A stretch of DNA of 39,163 nt from Sphingobacteriales bacterium (lineage in GTDB: Bacteria > Bacteroidota > Bacteroidia > Chitinophagales > UBA2359): assembly GCA_016718845.1 (NCBI GenBank), contig JADKCK010000063.1, positions 1 through 39,163 of the forward strand. Reading direction: 5' to 3'. The notes beneath the pieces were generated by a model, which saw only the letters and a program-made list of their open reading frames with translations, searched no databases and had not been told where the DNA came from. The translations under genes were made by a program, and so were the position numbers. Of the stretch, positions 17,103 through 25,613 are shown piece by piece; within the stretch, counting starts at the first letter, position 1; every line of letters begins with the position of its first letter.

Positions 17103-17141
17103 CACGCCAAATTTGCAAACCTCGCAAATTTGGCGTGTTTT
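17103..17141 (+). terminator. palindrome R4, terminator version
   Basis: The same arms (17105-17116 and 17124-17135) and loop as R2/R3, but the flanks are complementary for two more bases (ACACGCC with GGCGTGT), giving a 14-15 bp stem, and TATCTTTG is replaced by a T run. It lies 50 bases after the last nuclease gene and closes the array. Confidence 0.75.
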
Positions 17142-17168
17142 TATATCAGCTACTTTAAAAAACCTATG

Positions 17169-19862
17169 TTATTTCGGAAACATTTCGAGTTGTTTAAACA
17201 AAAACGACCACCACTCGGAGTAGGTGTAAATGGTTTGGCTAACGCTTTTGCCACTGCCATGCCCTGCTTGCTGCTCGATGCGTATAAGTATGGGGTTACT
17301 GCCTTTATAGGCGTTTTGCAAGGCGGCGGCATATTTATACGAGTGTGCAGGCACCACGCGGTCGTCGCGCTCGGCGGTGCGTATAAGCATGGCGGGGTAG
17401 GGTTTGTTTGGGCTAATGTTGTGGTAGGGCGAGTATTGTCGTAGGTATTTAAATTGTTCAAAATCGTCGCTGCTGCCATATTCGCTTGTCCAAGCCCAGC
17501 CTATGGTAAATTTCTGAAACCGCAACATATCCATCACACCCACTACCGGTATGGCGGCTTTAAATAGTTCGGGGCGTTGATTGACAACCGCGCCCACCAA
17601 TAAACCACCATTTGACCTACCCGTTAGGGCTAAACGCTCGGGTTTGGTGTATTTTTGGGCGATGAGGTACTCGGCGGCGGCAATGCAATCGTCAAAAACG
17701 GTTTGTTTTTTATCTAACATACCTGCTTCGTGCCATTCTTCGCCATACTCGCTGCCACCGCGCAAGCTGGCTACGGCATATACGCCACCGTTTTCGTAAA
17801 AAGGTAGGTTTTCTACCTTAAACTCGGGTATTCGGGCAATATTAAATCCGCCATAACCATACAATAGGGTAGGGTTGTAGCCTGTTTGTTTGGTGCCTTT
17901 ACGGGCGGTAATAAACATGGGTATTTGCGTGCCATCTTTTGAGGGGTAAAATACCTGTTTGGTTTCGTAATCATCAAAGTTAAAGTTAATTTTGGGTTGA
18001 CGAAACACCTCCGATTTGCCAATTCGCAGGTCGTATTTAAACACCGTTGGCGGATACATAAACGATTCGTAGGTATAAAACAACACATCGTTATCTTTTG
18101 ATGCTTCTGTACCCGACACGTACCCCAAACCCGGCAGTTCAATTTCGGCAGTTTTTTTGCCTGTTAAGTCGTACAAATACAAGCGGCTTGTTACATCTTT
18201 CATCATCTTTACCAAAAGTAAACCGCTTACCATTTCTACGCTTTCTATTACTTCGTTGGTGGGTTGAGCAATAATTTCGCGCCAGTTTTCGGGTGCGGGT
18301 TTTGCCAAATCTATTTCCACAAGGCGGTATCGGGGTGCGTTGCGGTTGGTTAGCACCAATAGTTTGTTGTTGCCAAGGTGGTCTATTACGTGGTTGGTCG
18401 ATTCAAAATTGTCGATAATAGGTAAAAATCCTTTTTGCCATTCGTTGGTTGGAGCATAGTATAGCATCCAGTTTTCGGTAGCTGCTTCGGATATGTAGAG
18501 TAGCGCAATTTTTTCGTCGTCGGTGGTACTTATATTAAAACTACGTTTGGCGTTTAGGGTATCTTGGTAAACCAATACATCGTTGGTTTGTGGGGTGTTT
18601 AGGTTGTGGTAATATATTTTTGCCGATTTGTTGCTGCTCGATAGTTCTTTGCCTGCTTCGGGTGCATCGTATCGGGTATAAAAAAAGCCGTTGCCAAACC
18701 ATGCTGCCCCCGAAAATTTAATGTTTTTTAGCTCGTCGGGTAGGTCTTTACGGGCGGCAATATCCACAATTTTAAAGGTGTTCCAGTCCGAGCCACCCAC
18801 CGACATGCCATATTGCATATATTTACCATTGGCAGATACCGAGGTATTGGTTAGCGAGATGCTACCATCGGCGGCAAGTAAGTTGGGGTCTATTAAAGGG
18901 CGGGGTGTGGCGGTTAGGCTGTCTTGCTGATACAGTACATTGTGGTTTTGCAAGCCATCGTTTTTTAAAAAAAATATTTGCTTGTTTTTGCGAAAAGGCA
19001 AGCTGTATCGTTCAAAGTTGTAGAGGTTGGCAAGGCGTTGCTCGATGTTAAACCTAAAAGGTATGTCGTTGAGGTACGACGATACCAACATGTTTTGGGC
19101 ATTTATCCATTCTTTGGTTTGCGGGCTGTTTTCGTCTTCTAGCCAACGGTAGGGGTCGGCAATGGTTGTTCCATGATAATTATCTATGGTATAACCTTGT
19201 GGTGCATCGGGGTAGCTAAGTGCTTTCATTGGTGGTTGTTTGATAAAGATATAGGGCCCATTGGTGGCTCCCCAAACTTGTTTATTTTGTTGGTCAAAAC
19301 CTTGGTCCCAACTTTCGAGGCGGTCGTTTCGGATAGTTACCTTAGAGGTGGCATATTTGGCTCCGCGCAGCGTACTTTCGCAAGTACCAATACCTGTGGC
19401 ACCCACATATACATTGCCTTCTTTATGGATGATTACCTCGCAACCGCTGCGCAACAACAGCGAGTCGGGCGATATTTGATTAAAAACAGCGGGTGTTTTG
19501 TATTGTCGTATCCATTTTTCGGGTTGTTTTAGCTCGTATACTTCGCTAATAAATTGTTTTTTTTGCTGATAAACATGATAAACTCTTTGTCTATAAGGTT
19601 TATACAGATTGCTACCTATGGCTTGCTCTACGTAAAGCCAATAGCCGTCGGTGCGTTTTGTCCAAATGCGGTGCATCTCAAGGCTAATGTTAAAATAGTT
19701 AGTATCGCGTGATGATTGTAGATAACTGTTGTACGAGCCTTCCATCCACGAAACCAATTCATCAACACCTGTTTCGGAGGTTTGGGTAGGCAATTGTTTT
19801 TTAGTGCAACTTGGCAAAGAAATAATTAGCACAATAAGCAAAAGTAAATAAAGTTTTTTCAT
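17169..19862 (-). CDS. lipoprotein fusing a CpcT/CpeT-like domain to a prolyl oligopeptidase (S9A)
   Basis: Start at ATG 19862; the open frame continues upstream only through the promoter. Residues 1-19 are a lipoprotein signal (LPSC, Cys19). Residues 34-208 match the CpcT/CpeT family: W39-M-E-G-S-Y, PYRQRVYHV at 89-97, SGCEV at 139-143, the Cys161/LRGA motif at 161-168 and WDQGFD at 185-190. After about four linker residues, Met212 starts a full S9A prolyl oligopeptidase: YHGTTIADPYRWLED, the beta-propeller, then the hydrolase with GRSNGG (nucleophile Ser), RDDRV (Asp) and AGHGSGKS (His). CpcT-type proteins are known as bilin lyases in cyanobacteria; no bilin role is implied here. Met212 (19229) could serve as an internal start for a cytosolic peptidase. 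Confidence 0.88.
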   Translation of the reverse strand: MKKLYLLLLIVLIISLPSCTKKQLPTQTSETGVDELVSWMEGSYNSYLQSSRDTNYFNISLEMHRIWTKRTDGYWLYVEQAIGSNLYKPYRQRVYHVYQQKKQFISEVYELKQPEKWIRQYKTPAVFNQISPDSLLLRSGCEVIIHKEGNVYVGATGIGTCESTLRGAKYATSKVTIRNDRLESWDQGFDQQNKQVWGATNGPYIFIKQPPMKALSYPDAPQGYTIDNYHGTTIADPYRWLEDENSPQTKEWINAQNMLVSSYLNDIPFRFNIEQRLANLYNFERYSLPFRKNKQIFFLKNDGLQNHNVLYQQDSLTATPRPLIDPNLLAADGSISLTNTSVSANGKYMQYGMSVGGSDWNTFKIVDIAARKDLPDELKNIKFSGAAWFGNGFFYTRYDAPEAGKELSSSNKSAKIYYHNLNTPQTNDVLVYQDTLNAKRSFNISTTDDEKIALLYISEAATENWMLYYAPTNEWQKGFLPIIDNFESTNHVIDHLGNNKLLVLTNRNAPRYRLVEIDLAKPAPENWREIIAQPTNEVIESVEMVSGLLLVKMMKDVTSRLYLYDLTGKKTAEIELPGLGYVSGTEASKDNDVLFYTYESFMYPPTVFKYDLRIGKSEVFRQPKINFNFDDYETKQVFYPSKDGTQIPMFITARKGTKQTGYNPTLLYGYGGFNIARIPEFKVENLPFYENGGVYAVASLRGGSEYGEEWHEAGMLDKKQTVFDDCIAAAEYLIAQKYTKPERLALTGRSNGGLLVGAVVNQRPELFKAAIPVVGVMDMLRFQKFTIGWAWTSEYGSSDDFEQFKYLRQYSPYHNISPNKPYPAMLIRTAERDDRVVPAHSYKYAAALQNAYKGSNPILIRIEQQAGHGSGKSVSQTIYTYSEWWSFLFKQLEMFPK

Positions 19863-19894
19863 GCAAATGCAAAATTTTGATTTTTTTGAATGGG

Positions 19895-19902
19895 CAAAGG
19901 TA
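19895..19902 (-). promoter_or_regulatory. -7 box of the CpcT-peptidase gene
   Basis: TACCTTTG on the minus strand, 33 bases upstream of the ATG. No good TTTG lies at the expected -33 position, so the promoter is partial. Confidence 0.45.
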
Positions 19903-19999
19903 AACAATTAACAATTAACGATAAGCAGTTAACCATAAATAATTAACAACAAATTAAGATACAGCTAACATCGCCACTTCATCTAATTATATCTCTATA

Positions 20000-20537
20000 T
20001 CACTTCTTCACTCCTTCACCACTTCGCTCATTCGCCCTTTCACTCATTCGCCCTTTCGCCATTTCACTCCATCGCCACATCATTCCATCACCACTTCACT
20101 CCATCGCCACATCACTCCTTCGCCACATCACTCCATCGCCACATCACTCCATCGCCACATCACTCCTTCACCACTTCACTCCATCGCCACATCACTCCAT
20201 CACCACATCACTCCATCGCCACATCACTCCATCGCCACATCACTCCATCGCCACATCACTCCATCGCCACATCACTCCATCGCCACATCACTCCATCGCC
20301 ACATCACTCCATCACCACATCACTCCTTCACCACATCACTCCATCACCACATCACTCCATCTCCACATCACTCCATCCACATCACTCCATCCCCCCCTCA
20401 CCCATCACTCCATCGCCACATCACTCCTTCACCACATCACTCCATCACCACATCACTCCATCCCCACATCACTCCATCTCCACATCCCCACATCACTCCA
20501 TCTCCACATCCCCACATCACTCCTTCACCACATCACG
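20000..20537 (+). repeat. minisatellite, mainly 16-base units CACTCCATCGCCACAT
   Basis: About 530 bases of tandem repeats. The left end (20000-20065) consists of mixed 8-base units like those at 10.5 kb (TTCACCAC, TTCGCCCT); the rest is about 29 copies of a 16-base unit with variants CACTCCATCACCACAT and CACTCCTTCACCACAT. Units are contiguous without unique spacers, so this is not a CRISPR array. It ends about 43 bases before the sigma-factor ATG and fills its upstream region. Confidence 0.92.
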
Positions 20538-20579
20538 CCCTTTGTGACCAAGCCCAAATTTCAAGTCTATAATACAGAT

Positions 20580-21214
20580 ATGTGGCTAAACAATTATCAA
20601 CAACATACCGACGAGCAATTGGTGCAACTTATTACAGGTACGGGTAACACCAGCCTGTTTGGGTTGTTATACGACCGATATGCCCAAAAAGTATACGGTA
20701 AATGTTTTGATATGGTTAAAAACAAAGATGATGCCCAAGACCTTGTGCATGAAATTTTAGCCAAAAAAGTATTTTTAAAGCTAAGTAGTTTCGAGGGTAA
20801 TTCGAGTTTTAGAACATGGGTATACCGCATTGCTCATAACCATTGCATTGATTTTTTGCGCGACCGACACAAGATAGTAGGTAATGCCTACGAAGATACC
20901 CGCCGCGTAAATACCGTAGACAACGAGCATAGCAACGAAGCAATGGAAATTGAAGATGAGGACGAAATTGAACGCAAAAAACTATTTGACATACGTGTAG
21001 AACGATTGCAGGTACTAATGGATATGTTAGATGCCGAAGACCGCTCGTTGTTGTTGATGAAATACCGCGATGATATGTCGATAGAAGACCTGCGTGAAAT
21101 TTTGCAACTTAGCGGAACCAGCGCCACCAAATGCGCCTAAAGCGCGCCCGCGACCGCCTACGCAAATTATACCAACAAGAATTTCCGGATGAAGACGAAG
21201 CTATGGAACAATAA
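20580..21214 (+). CDS. RNA polymerase sigma-70 family (ECF-like) factor, frameshifted near the 3' end
   Basis: ATG 20580 (MWLNNYQQHTDEQLVQLI) is preferred over GTG 20544, which lies at the minisatellite edge. Region 2 is clear (FGLLYDRYAQKVYGKCFDMV, DAQDLVHEI, FRTWVYRIAHNHCIDFLRDR); region 4 starts at RVERLQVLMDMLDAEDRSLLLMKYRDDMSIEDL. The frame as written stops at 21140 after SGTSATKCA. One extra A in AAA 21129-21131 restores the expected end, KMRLKRARDRLRKLY, with a stop at 21212-21214. The lost part is the recognition helix of region 4.2. Either an inactivating mutation or a homopolymer error. No anti-sigma gene is adjacent. Confidence 0.82.
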
Positions 21215-21398
21215 TTAATTGCTAAATAGATAAATTTAGAAATTAAATTCCATTATCAATTTTATCTAACTAATTTATTGTTAATAAAATACACATTCAT
21301 TAAGATAATTCTCAATCAAACTAAATTAATAATTTATAATTAATAATTGACATTAACGTTACTACACACTAAAAACCATACATCAAAAGCTATCCATC

Positions 21399-21620
21399 AT
21401 GAACAACAATCCTTTCAAACAATTACCCACCGAACCGCTACCTGCTGTATCGCGCAATAACATATTAGGTGCCGTTGACCGTACCAAATTTTGGTTAGAG
21501 TTTGTTGACCTTTTTACCGTAACGCAACTCGAAATAACCAAAGAAGCCTTTAAAGTACTTTTTGATGCCGTAATTACACCAACACCAACACCATCAACTC
21601 CAACAAAAACACATTCTTAA
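21399..21620 (+). CDS. small hypothetical protein, 73 residues
   Basis: ATG 21399, on the same strand as the sigma factor and the MscS-type channel, ending 19 bases before the channel's ATG, so probably co-transcribed with it. Codon use matches the core genes. The middle (NILGAVDRTKFWLEFVDLFTV) is a likely amphipathic helix; the tail is a low-complexity Pro/Thr stretch. No family recognised. Confidence 0.6.
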   Translation: MNNNPFKQLPTEPLPAVSRNNILGAVDRTKFWLEFVDLFTVTQLEITKEAFKVLFDAVITPTPTPSTPTKTHS

Positions 21621-21639
21621 ACCACTACCCATATATAAA

Positions 21640-22482
21640 ATGAATTATCAAATCGAAAATATACGCGATGCCTTTATAGCCTACCTAAACCGCTTCACCG
21701 AGTCGTTGCCCAATTTTTTGTTAGCCCTTACCTTGTTGTTTGTTGGCTGGCTAACGGCACGCTTTTTGTCGGCAATGGTTGTTAAATTACTTCGTCTAGT
21801 CAAAATTAGCTCGCTTACCAAAGGCAAGGTAGCCCCTCCCGAAATACTATCCAAAATACCCTTTCCCGATTTAATCGGTAATTTGGTGTACTTTATCACC
21901 TTGTTGTTTTTTATTGTTACCGCCTCCGACCTATTGGGTTGGCAAGTTATATCTAACCAAGTTAATATACTTATCAATTTTTTACCTACACTGTTTAGTG
22001 GTATTTTTTTATTTGCTATTGGCTACTACATTGCCAATTTTGTAAGCGATATAATAAAAGCCACTACCTTATCAATAGGTATGGCTGCCGGACGCGCACT
22101 TAGTGGCTTTGCTTTTTATTTTATTTTGCTCATCACATCACTAACCGCCCTCGACCAAATAGGCATTGATACCACCATTATTAGGTCTAATTTAGTAGTA
22201 ATTATTGGCGCCGTTATGTTGGCAGCAAGCGTATCGTATGGCATAGCCTCGCGCGATGTGTTGTCTAATATGTTGGCATCGTACTTTAGCCGCCGAGCTT
22301 TTACCTTGGGGCAAACCATTAAAGTTGACGATGTAGAGGGCATGATTATACGCATGGAAAGCACCTATGTAGTACTACAAACCCCCACCGAACAAGTCGT
22401 TATCCCAACCCGCGAGTTAATCACCAAAAAAGTACACATTACTAAACAATCACCCTTTGGCGACCCAAACAATAACGCATAG
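21640..22482 (+). CDS. MscS-like mechanosensitive channel family protein
   Basis: A 280-residue inner-membrane protein with about five membrane helices (near 24-44, 82-102, 113-137, 152-172 and 182-202), followed by a short cytosolic beta-domain (FTLGQTIKVDDVEGMIIRMESTYVVLQTP). The helix spacing and the pattern SNMLASYFSRRAFTLGQTIKV match MscS/CmpX-type proteins with TM_helix repeats. It lacks the long C-terminal vestibule of E. coli MscS, as usual for this branch. It likely forms an osmotic release or ion channel. Start ATG 21640 is unambiguous. Confidence 0.85.
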   Translation: MNYQIENIRDAFIAYLNRFTESLPNFLLALTLLFVGWLTARFLSAMVVKLLRLVKISSLTKGKVAPPEILSKIPFPDLIGNLVYFITLLFFIVTASDLLGWQVISNQVNILINFLPTLFSGIFLFAIGYYIANFVSDIIKATTLSIGMAAGRALSGFAFYFILLITSLTALDQIGIDTTIIRSNLVVIIGAVMLAASVSYGIASRDVLSNMLASYFSRRAFTLGQTIKVDDVEGMIIRMESTYVVLQTPTEQVVIPTRELITKKVHITKQSPFGDPNNNA

Positions 22483-22602
22483 TTGTTCGTTGGTGGTACG
22501 CGTTAGCATTAGCTAATCATCACTCCATACCATAAACCTTCTCCTTTTCTAAGCTACATAACACACCGCTCATACCTCAACTACTTTGGTTGGGGTATTT
22601 TT

Positions 22603-22634
22603 TTTGGTTTTGGTAGGATATTTTTGTAACTTTG
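22603..22634 (+). promoter_or_regulatory. promoter of the fadJ-type gene
   Basis: TTTG at 22603-22606, a 20-base spacer and TAACTTTG at 22627-22634; about 90 bases of leader to the ATG at 22731. Confidence 0.7.
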
Positions 22635-22730
22635 CGGCTGCTAAACCATATATCCTTTGCTCATTGGCAACTAACAGCTCAAACACCTTAACCTACTCAA
22701 CTTATCTAACCAAAACGCACCTCCAAATAC

Positions 22731-24863
22731 ATGAACTATTTTAGCCTTGAACTACAAGATGGCGTAGCCGTTGTGTGGCTCGACCAAGCCAACGAAAAAG
22801 TAAACAGCATATCGCCCGCCATGATTGACGAATGCGCCGAGCTTTTTGCCCAAATAGCCAACAATCCCGAAGCAAAAGCAGTGGTACTTATTAGTCGTAA
22901 AAAAGATTTTGTGGCAGGTGCCGACCTACAAGCCATTTTGCCCATCACACAGCCCGGACAATGGGAAGCCGTTACCCGACGCGGACATACGCTGCTCAAC
23001 CTCATCGAGCAATCGCCCAAACCCGTGGTTGTTGCCCTACATGGCGCTGCTATGGGCGGCGGATTAGAGATAGCCTTAGCCTGTCAATACCGCATTGCCT
23101 CCGACGATGCCTCGACCGTTTTTGCCCTGCCCGAAGTACAACTTGGTTTGCTACCCGGCGGCGGCGGCACACAGCGATTGCCACAACTAATTGGCATTCA
23201 AAATGCTTTGGATATGATGCTGACAGGCAAAAAAATATACGCCGAAAAAGCCCGAAAAATGGGACTAATTGACCGAACAGTCAATCAATATGCCTTGCTC
23301 CGAGCTGCCAAACAACAAGCTTTGGCAATGGTAGATAAAAAAATTGTGCGACCATCAAAATTAGATACCAAATCAAAATTGCTCGAAAGTACCGCCATTG
23401 GGCGAAGTGTAATTTTTGACCAAGCTCGTAAAATGGTCGAAAAACAAACACATGGCAATTATCCAGCACCCTATAAAATTATAGAATGTGTAGAAATTGG
23501 CACAAAATACGGCATAAAAGCAGGCTACGAAGCCGAAATACGCAAATTCGACGAGTTAGTAGTGCATCCGGTAAGCAAACAACTTACCCAGTTGTTTTTT
23601 GCCATGACCGCCAAAAAGAAAAACCCATTGGCTCCTATCGTTAAACCTATCGAAAAAATAGGGATACTTGGCGGCGGATTTATGGGTGCAGGTATTGCCG
23701 AAGTAAGCGCCCTAAATAACCTGCCCGTTATTATCAAAGACATAAAAAACGAAACCCTAAGTAGCGCCAAAAGCAGTATTTGGAAAACCCTATCCGAAAA
23801 AATCAAACGTGGAGCTATGCTGCCGCACTACGCCGAGCAAATCATCAACAAGGTTGATACACAACTAGATTATGCCCATTTTGATAAATTAGATATGGTA
23901 ATTGAGGCAGTTTTTGAGGATTTAAGCATTAAACAACGCGTACTTGCCGAAGTAGAAGCCAACACCCGCGAAAGTTGCATTTTTGCCACCAACACATCGG
24001 CTTTGCCCCTAAAAGATATTGCCGCAAATGCCAAACGCCCCGAACAGGTAATTGGTATGCACTACTTTTCGCCCGTACCCAAAATGCCCCTGCTCGAAAT
24101 TGTAGTGACCGACCTTACCGCACAACGGGTTATCGCCACCACTTTTGAGGTAGGTATACGACAAGGAAAAACCTGCATTGTGGTAAAAGATGGACCAGGG
24201 TTTTATACCACCCGAATCTTATCGCCAATGCTAAACGAAGCTTTGTTGTTGATTGAAGAAGGTTGCGATATTTTGCAAATAGACGAATGCGCACAAGATA
24301 CAGGTTTTCCGGTAGGTCCCATCACACTTATCGACGAGGTAGGTATCGACGTAGGCGCACATGTTATTGGCGGCGAGTTAGTGCAGTTTTTTAAAGCCCG
24401 TGGCGGCGATGCCTTTAAACAAAGCAACCTAATTGCCGATATGTTTAAAGCCGGATACTGTGGTAGAAAAAATCATAAAGGTTTTTATTTGTACGACCCC
24501 AAAACAGGTAAAAAAGAAAAAGGCAAAATTAACCCCGAAATTTATACCCATTTTGCCACCGCCGAGCGCATAGACATGAAAAACAAAGACATCAGAAACC
24601 GTTTGTTGTTGATGATGACCAACGAAGCCATGCGCTGCCTCGAAGATGGCACACTACAATCGCCCACCGATGGCGATATTGGCGCTATTTTAGGTTTAGG
24701 ATTTCCACCATTTACAGGCGGTCCGTTTAGGTATGTAGATAGCATTGGAGCAGACAAAGCCGTTGCCCTACTCGAAAAATTAGCCGATAAATTTGGTAAG
24801 CGTTTTACCCCCGCCGATATTTTATACGAATATGCCCAGACAGGTAAAAAATTCTACCAATAA
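22731..24863 (+). CDS. fadJ: bifunctional enoyl-CoA hydratase / 3-hydroxyacyl-CoA dehydrogenase
   Basis: A 710-residue FadJ/FadB-type alpha subunit of fatty-acid beta-oxidation. The hydratase half has the oxyanion region GAAMGGGLE with Glu113 and LPEV with Glu135, corresponding to the two catalytic Glu of FadB, and GLLPGGGGTQRLP. The dehydrogenase half starts near residue 303 with the NAD-binding GILGGGFMGAGIAEV, then IEAVFEDLSIKQ, ATNTSALPLKDIA and the catalytic HYFSPVPKMPLLEIV, and ends with the C-terminal domain pair (GFPVGPITLIDEVG; LGFPPFTGGPF). No thiolase gene is adjacent. It has its own promoter and terminator. Either FadJ or FadB could be meant; the symbol follows family resemblance. 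Confidence 0.93.
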   Translation: MNYFSLELQDGVAVVWLDQANEKVNSISPAMIDECAELFAQIANNPEAKAVVLISRKKDFVAGADLQAILPITQPGQWEAVTRRGHTLLNLIEQSPKPVVVALHGAAMGGGLEIALACQYRIASDDASTVFALPEVQLGLLPGGGGTQRLPQLIGIQNALDMMLTGKKIYAEKARKMGLIDRTVNQYALLRAAKQQALAMVDKKIVRPSKLDTKSKLLESTAIGRSVIFDQARKMVEKQTHGNYPAPYKIIECVEIGTKYGIKAGYEAEIRKFDELVVHPVSKQLTQLFFAMTAKKKNPLAPIVKPIEKIGILGGGFMGAGIAEVSALNNLPVIIKDIKNETLSSAKSSIWKTLSEKIKRGAMLPHYAEQIINKVDTQLDYAHFDKLDMVIEAVFEDLSIKQRVLAEVEANTRESCIFATNTSALPLKDIAANAKRPEQVIGMHYFSPVPKMPLLEIVVTDLTAQRVIATTFEVGIRQGKTCIVVKDGPGFYTTRILSPMLNEALLLIEEGCDILQIDECAQDTGFPVGPITLIDEVGIDVGAHVIGGELVQFFKARGGDAFKQSNLIADMFKAGYCGRKNHKGFYLYDPKTGKKEKGKINPEIYTHFATAERIDMKNKDIRNRLLLMMTNEAMRCLEDGTLQSPTDGDIGAILGLGFPPFTGGPFRYVDSIGADKAVALLEKLADKFGKRFTPADILYEYAQTGKKFYQ

Positions 24864-24879
24864 ATACATCTTTATAAAC

Positions 24880-24917
24880 AAAAAAAACGACAACCTATTA
24901 CGGGTTGTCGTTTTTTT
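24880..24917 (+). terminator. terminator of the fadJ-type gene
   Basis: The stem AAAACGACAACC with GGTTGTCGTTTT and a loop of about 7 bases, ending in seven T, directly after the stop codon. Confidence 0.9.
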
Positions 24918-24935
24918 GCATAGATACCGTAAAAG

Positions 24936-24972
24936 AAAAATCGCCTGCCTTTCACAAGACAGACGATTTTTT
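24936..24972 (-). terminator. terminator of the PKD/T9SS gene
   Basis: An interrupted stem AAAAATCGcCTG with CAGaCGATTTTT; on the minus strand it ends in a T run, about 28 bases after the PKD/T9SS stop. Confidence 0.75.
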
Positions 24973-24999
24973 GTGCAAGTTGGCACAATTATTGCACTA

Positions 25000-25590
25000 C
25001 TATAAAACTGTTATCTTGTGTGTAACTACTTGTGCATCGGCTTCCATCCGAACAAGATACACACCAGCCGGTAAGCCTTCGGCATTAAAGGGCAAAACTT
25101 GCTTACCAGCAGCCATTTTGCCGCTAGCCACATTTTTTACTAACTTTCCGTTTAAATCATAGACACCAACCTGCACGTTGCTGTCGGTTAAAACCGAAAA
25201 TTCGATGTTTGTGCTGTTGCTAAAAGGCTCGGGGTAATTTTTTACAGATGCTGCAATGATGGCTGGTTGTACGGTTTTTGCCTCACTATTGTTATCAAAA
25301 ACGTACACTTTGCCTTCGTAGGTTGAGCTACAACCTTCGGGCGTTTTTACGCTAACCGAAAATTTGTACTCGCCTGCAGCAGCATACTTGTGCGAAGAAG
25401 CATTGGTTGTAGAGTTAGTGCCATCTCCAAAATTCCAAATAACTTCCGAATATTTGCCTATGCTTTGGTTGTCAAAAGCAACCTCTAAGCCTTTTGTTTT
25501 GTAGGCAAATTTAGTAATTAAATCACAATCAGCCCATGCAAAATTGGGCAAGCAAAATAGCGCAGAAAAAATTAATGTAATCACTCTCAT
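25000..25590 (-). CDS. small secreted PKD-domain protein with T9SS type A sorting domain
   Basis: A 196-residue exported protein. Signal peptide 1-20 (LIFSALFCLPNFAWA), a PKD domain at about 27-98 (VIWNFGDGTNST, YKFSVSVKTPEGC), then a type A sorting domain at about 118-196 (NYPEPFSNSTNIEFSV, VGVYDLNGKLV, LPAGVYLVRMEAD, ending in THKITVL). This shows that the organism secretes through the type IX system. With only one PKD domain between signal and sorting domain it is likely a small adhesin or surface component. A C8 run (plus-strand G8, 25606-25613) lies in its leader. Confidence 0.88.
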   Translation of the reverse strand: MRVITLIFSALFCLPNFAWADCDLITKFAYKTKGLEVAFDNQSIGKYSEVIWNFGDGTNSTTNASSHKYAAAGEYKFSVSVKTPEGCSSTYEGKVYVFDNNSEAKTVQPAIIAASVKNYPEPFSNSTNIEFSVLTDSNVQVGVYDLNGKLVKNVASGKMAAGKQVLPFNAEGLPAGVYLVRMEADAQVVTHKITVL

Positions 25591-25613
25591 TGTAGTAACA
25601 TTTAAGGGGGGGG

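Noticed and set aside
13965..17141. The four palindromes as ends of an insertion sequence
   Set aside because: They do not form inverted pairs around a single transposase, no target-site duplication was seen, and the repeat is internally palindromic and fused to promoter elements.
17031..17444. Plus-strand frame after the nuclease array
   Set aside because: It is antisense to the peptidase 3' end and crosses the R4 terminator.
19863..19907. 15-residue N-terminal extension of the CpcT-peptidase protein from TTG 19907
   Set aside because: The TTG lies just upstream of the -7 box and the lipoprotein signal starts at ATG 19862.
20000..20537. Repeat array looking like a CRISPR at first sight
   Set aside because: Units of 8-16 bases are contiguous, with no unique spacers of constant length and no cas genes; it is a minisatellite.
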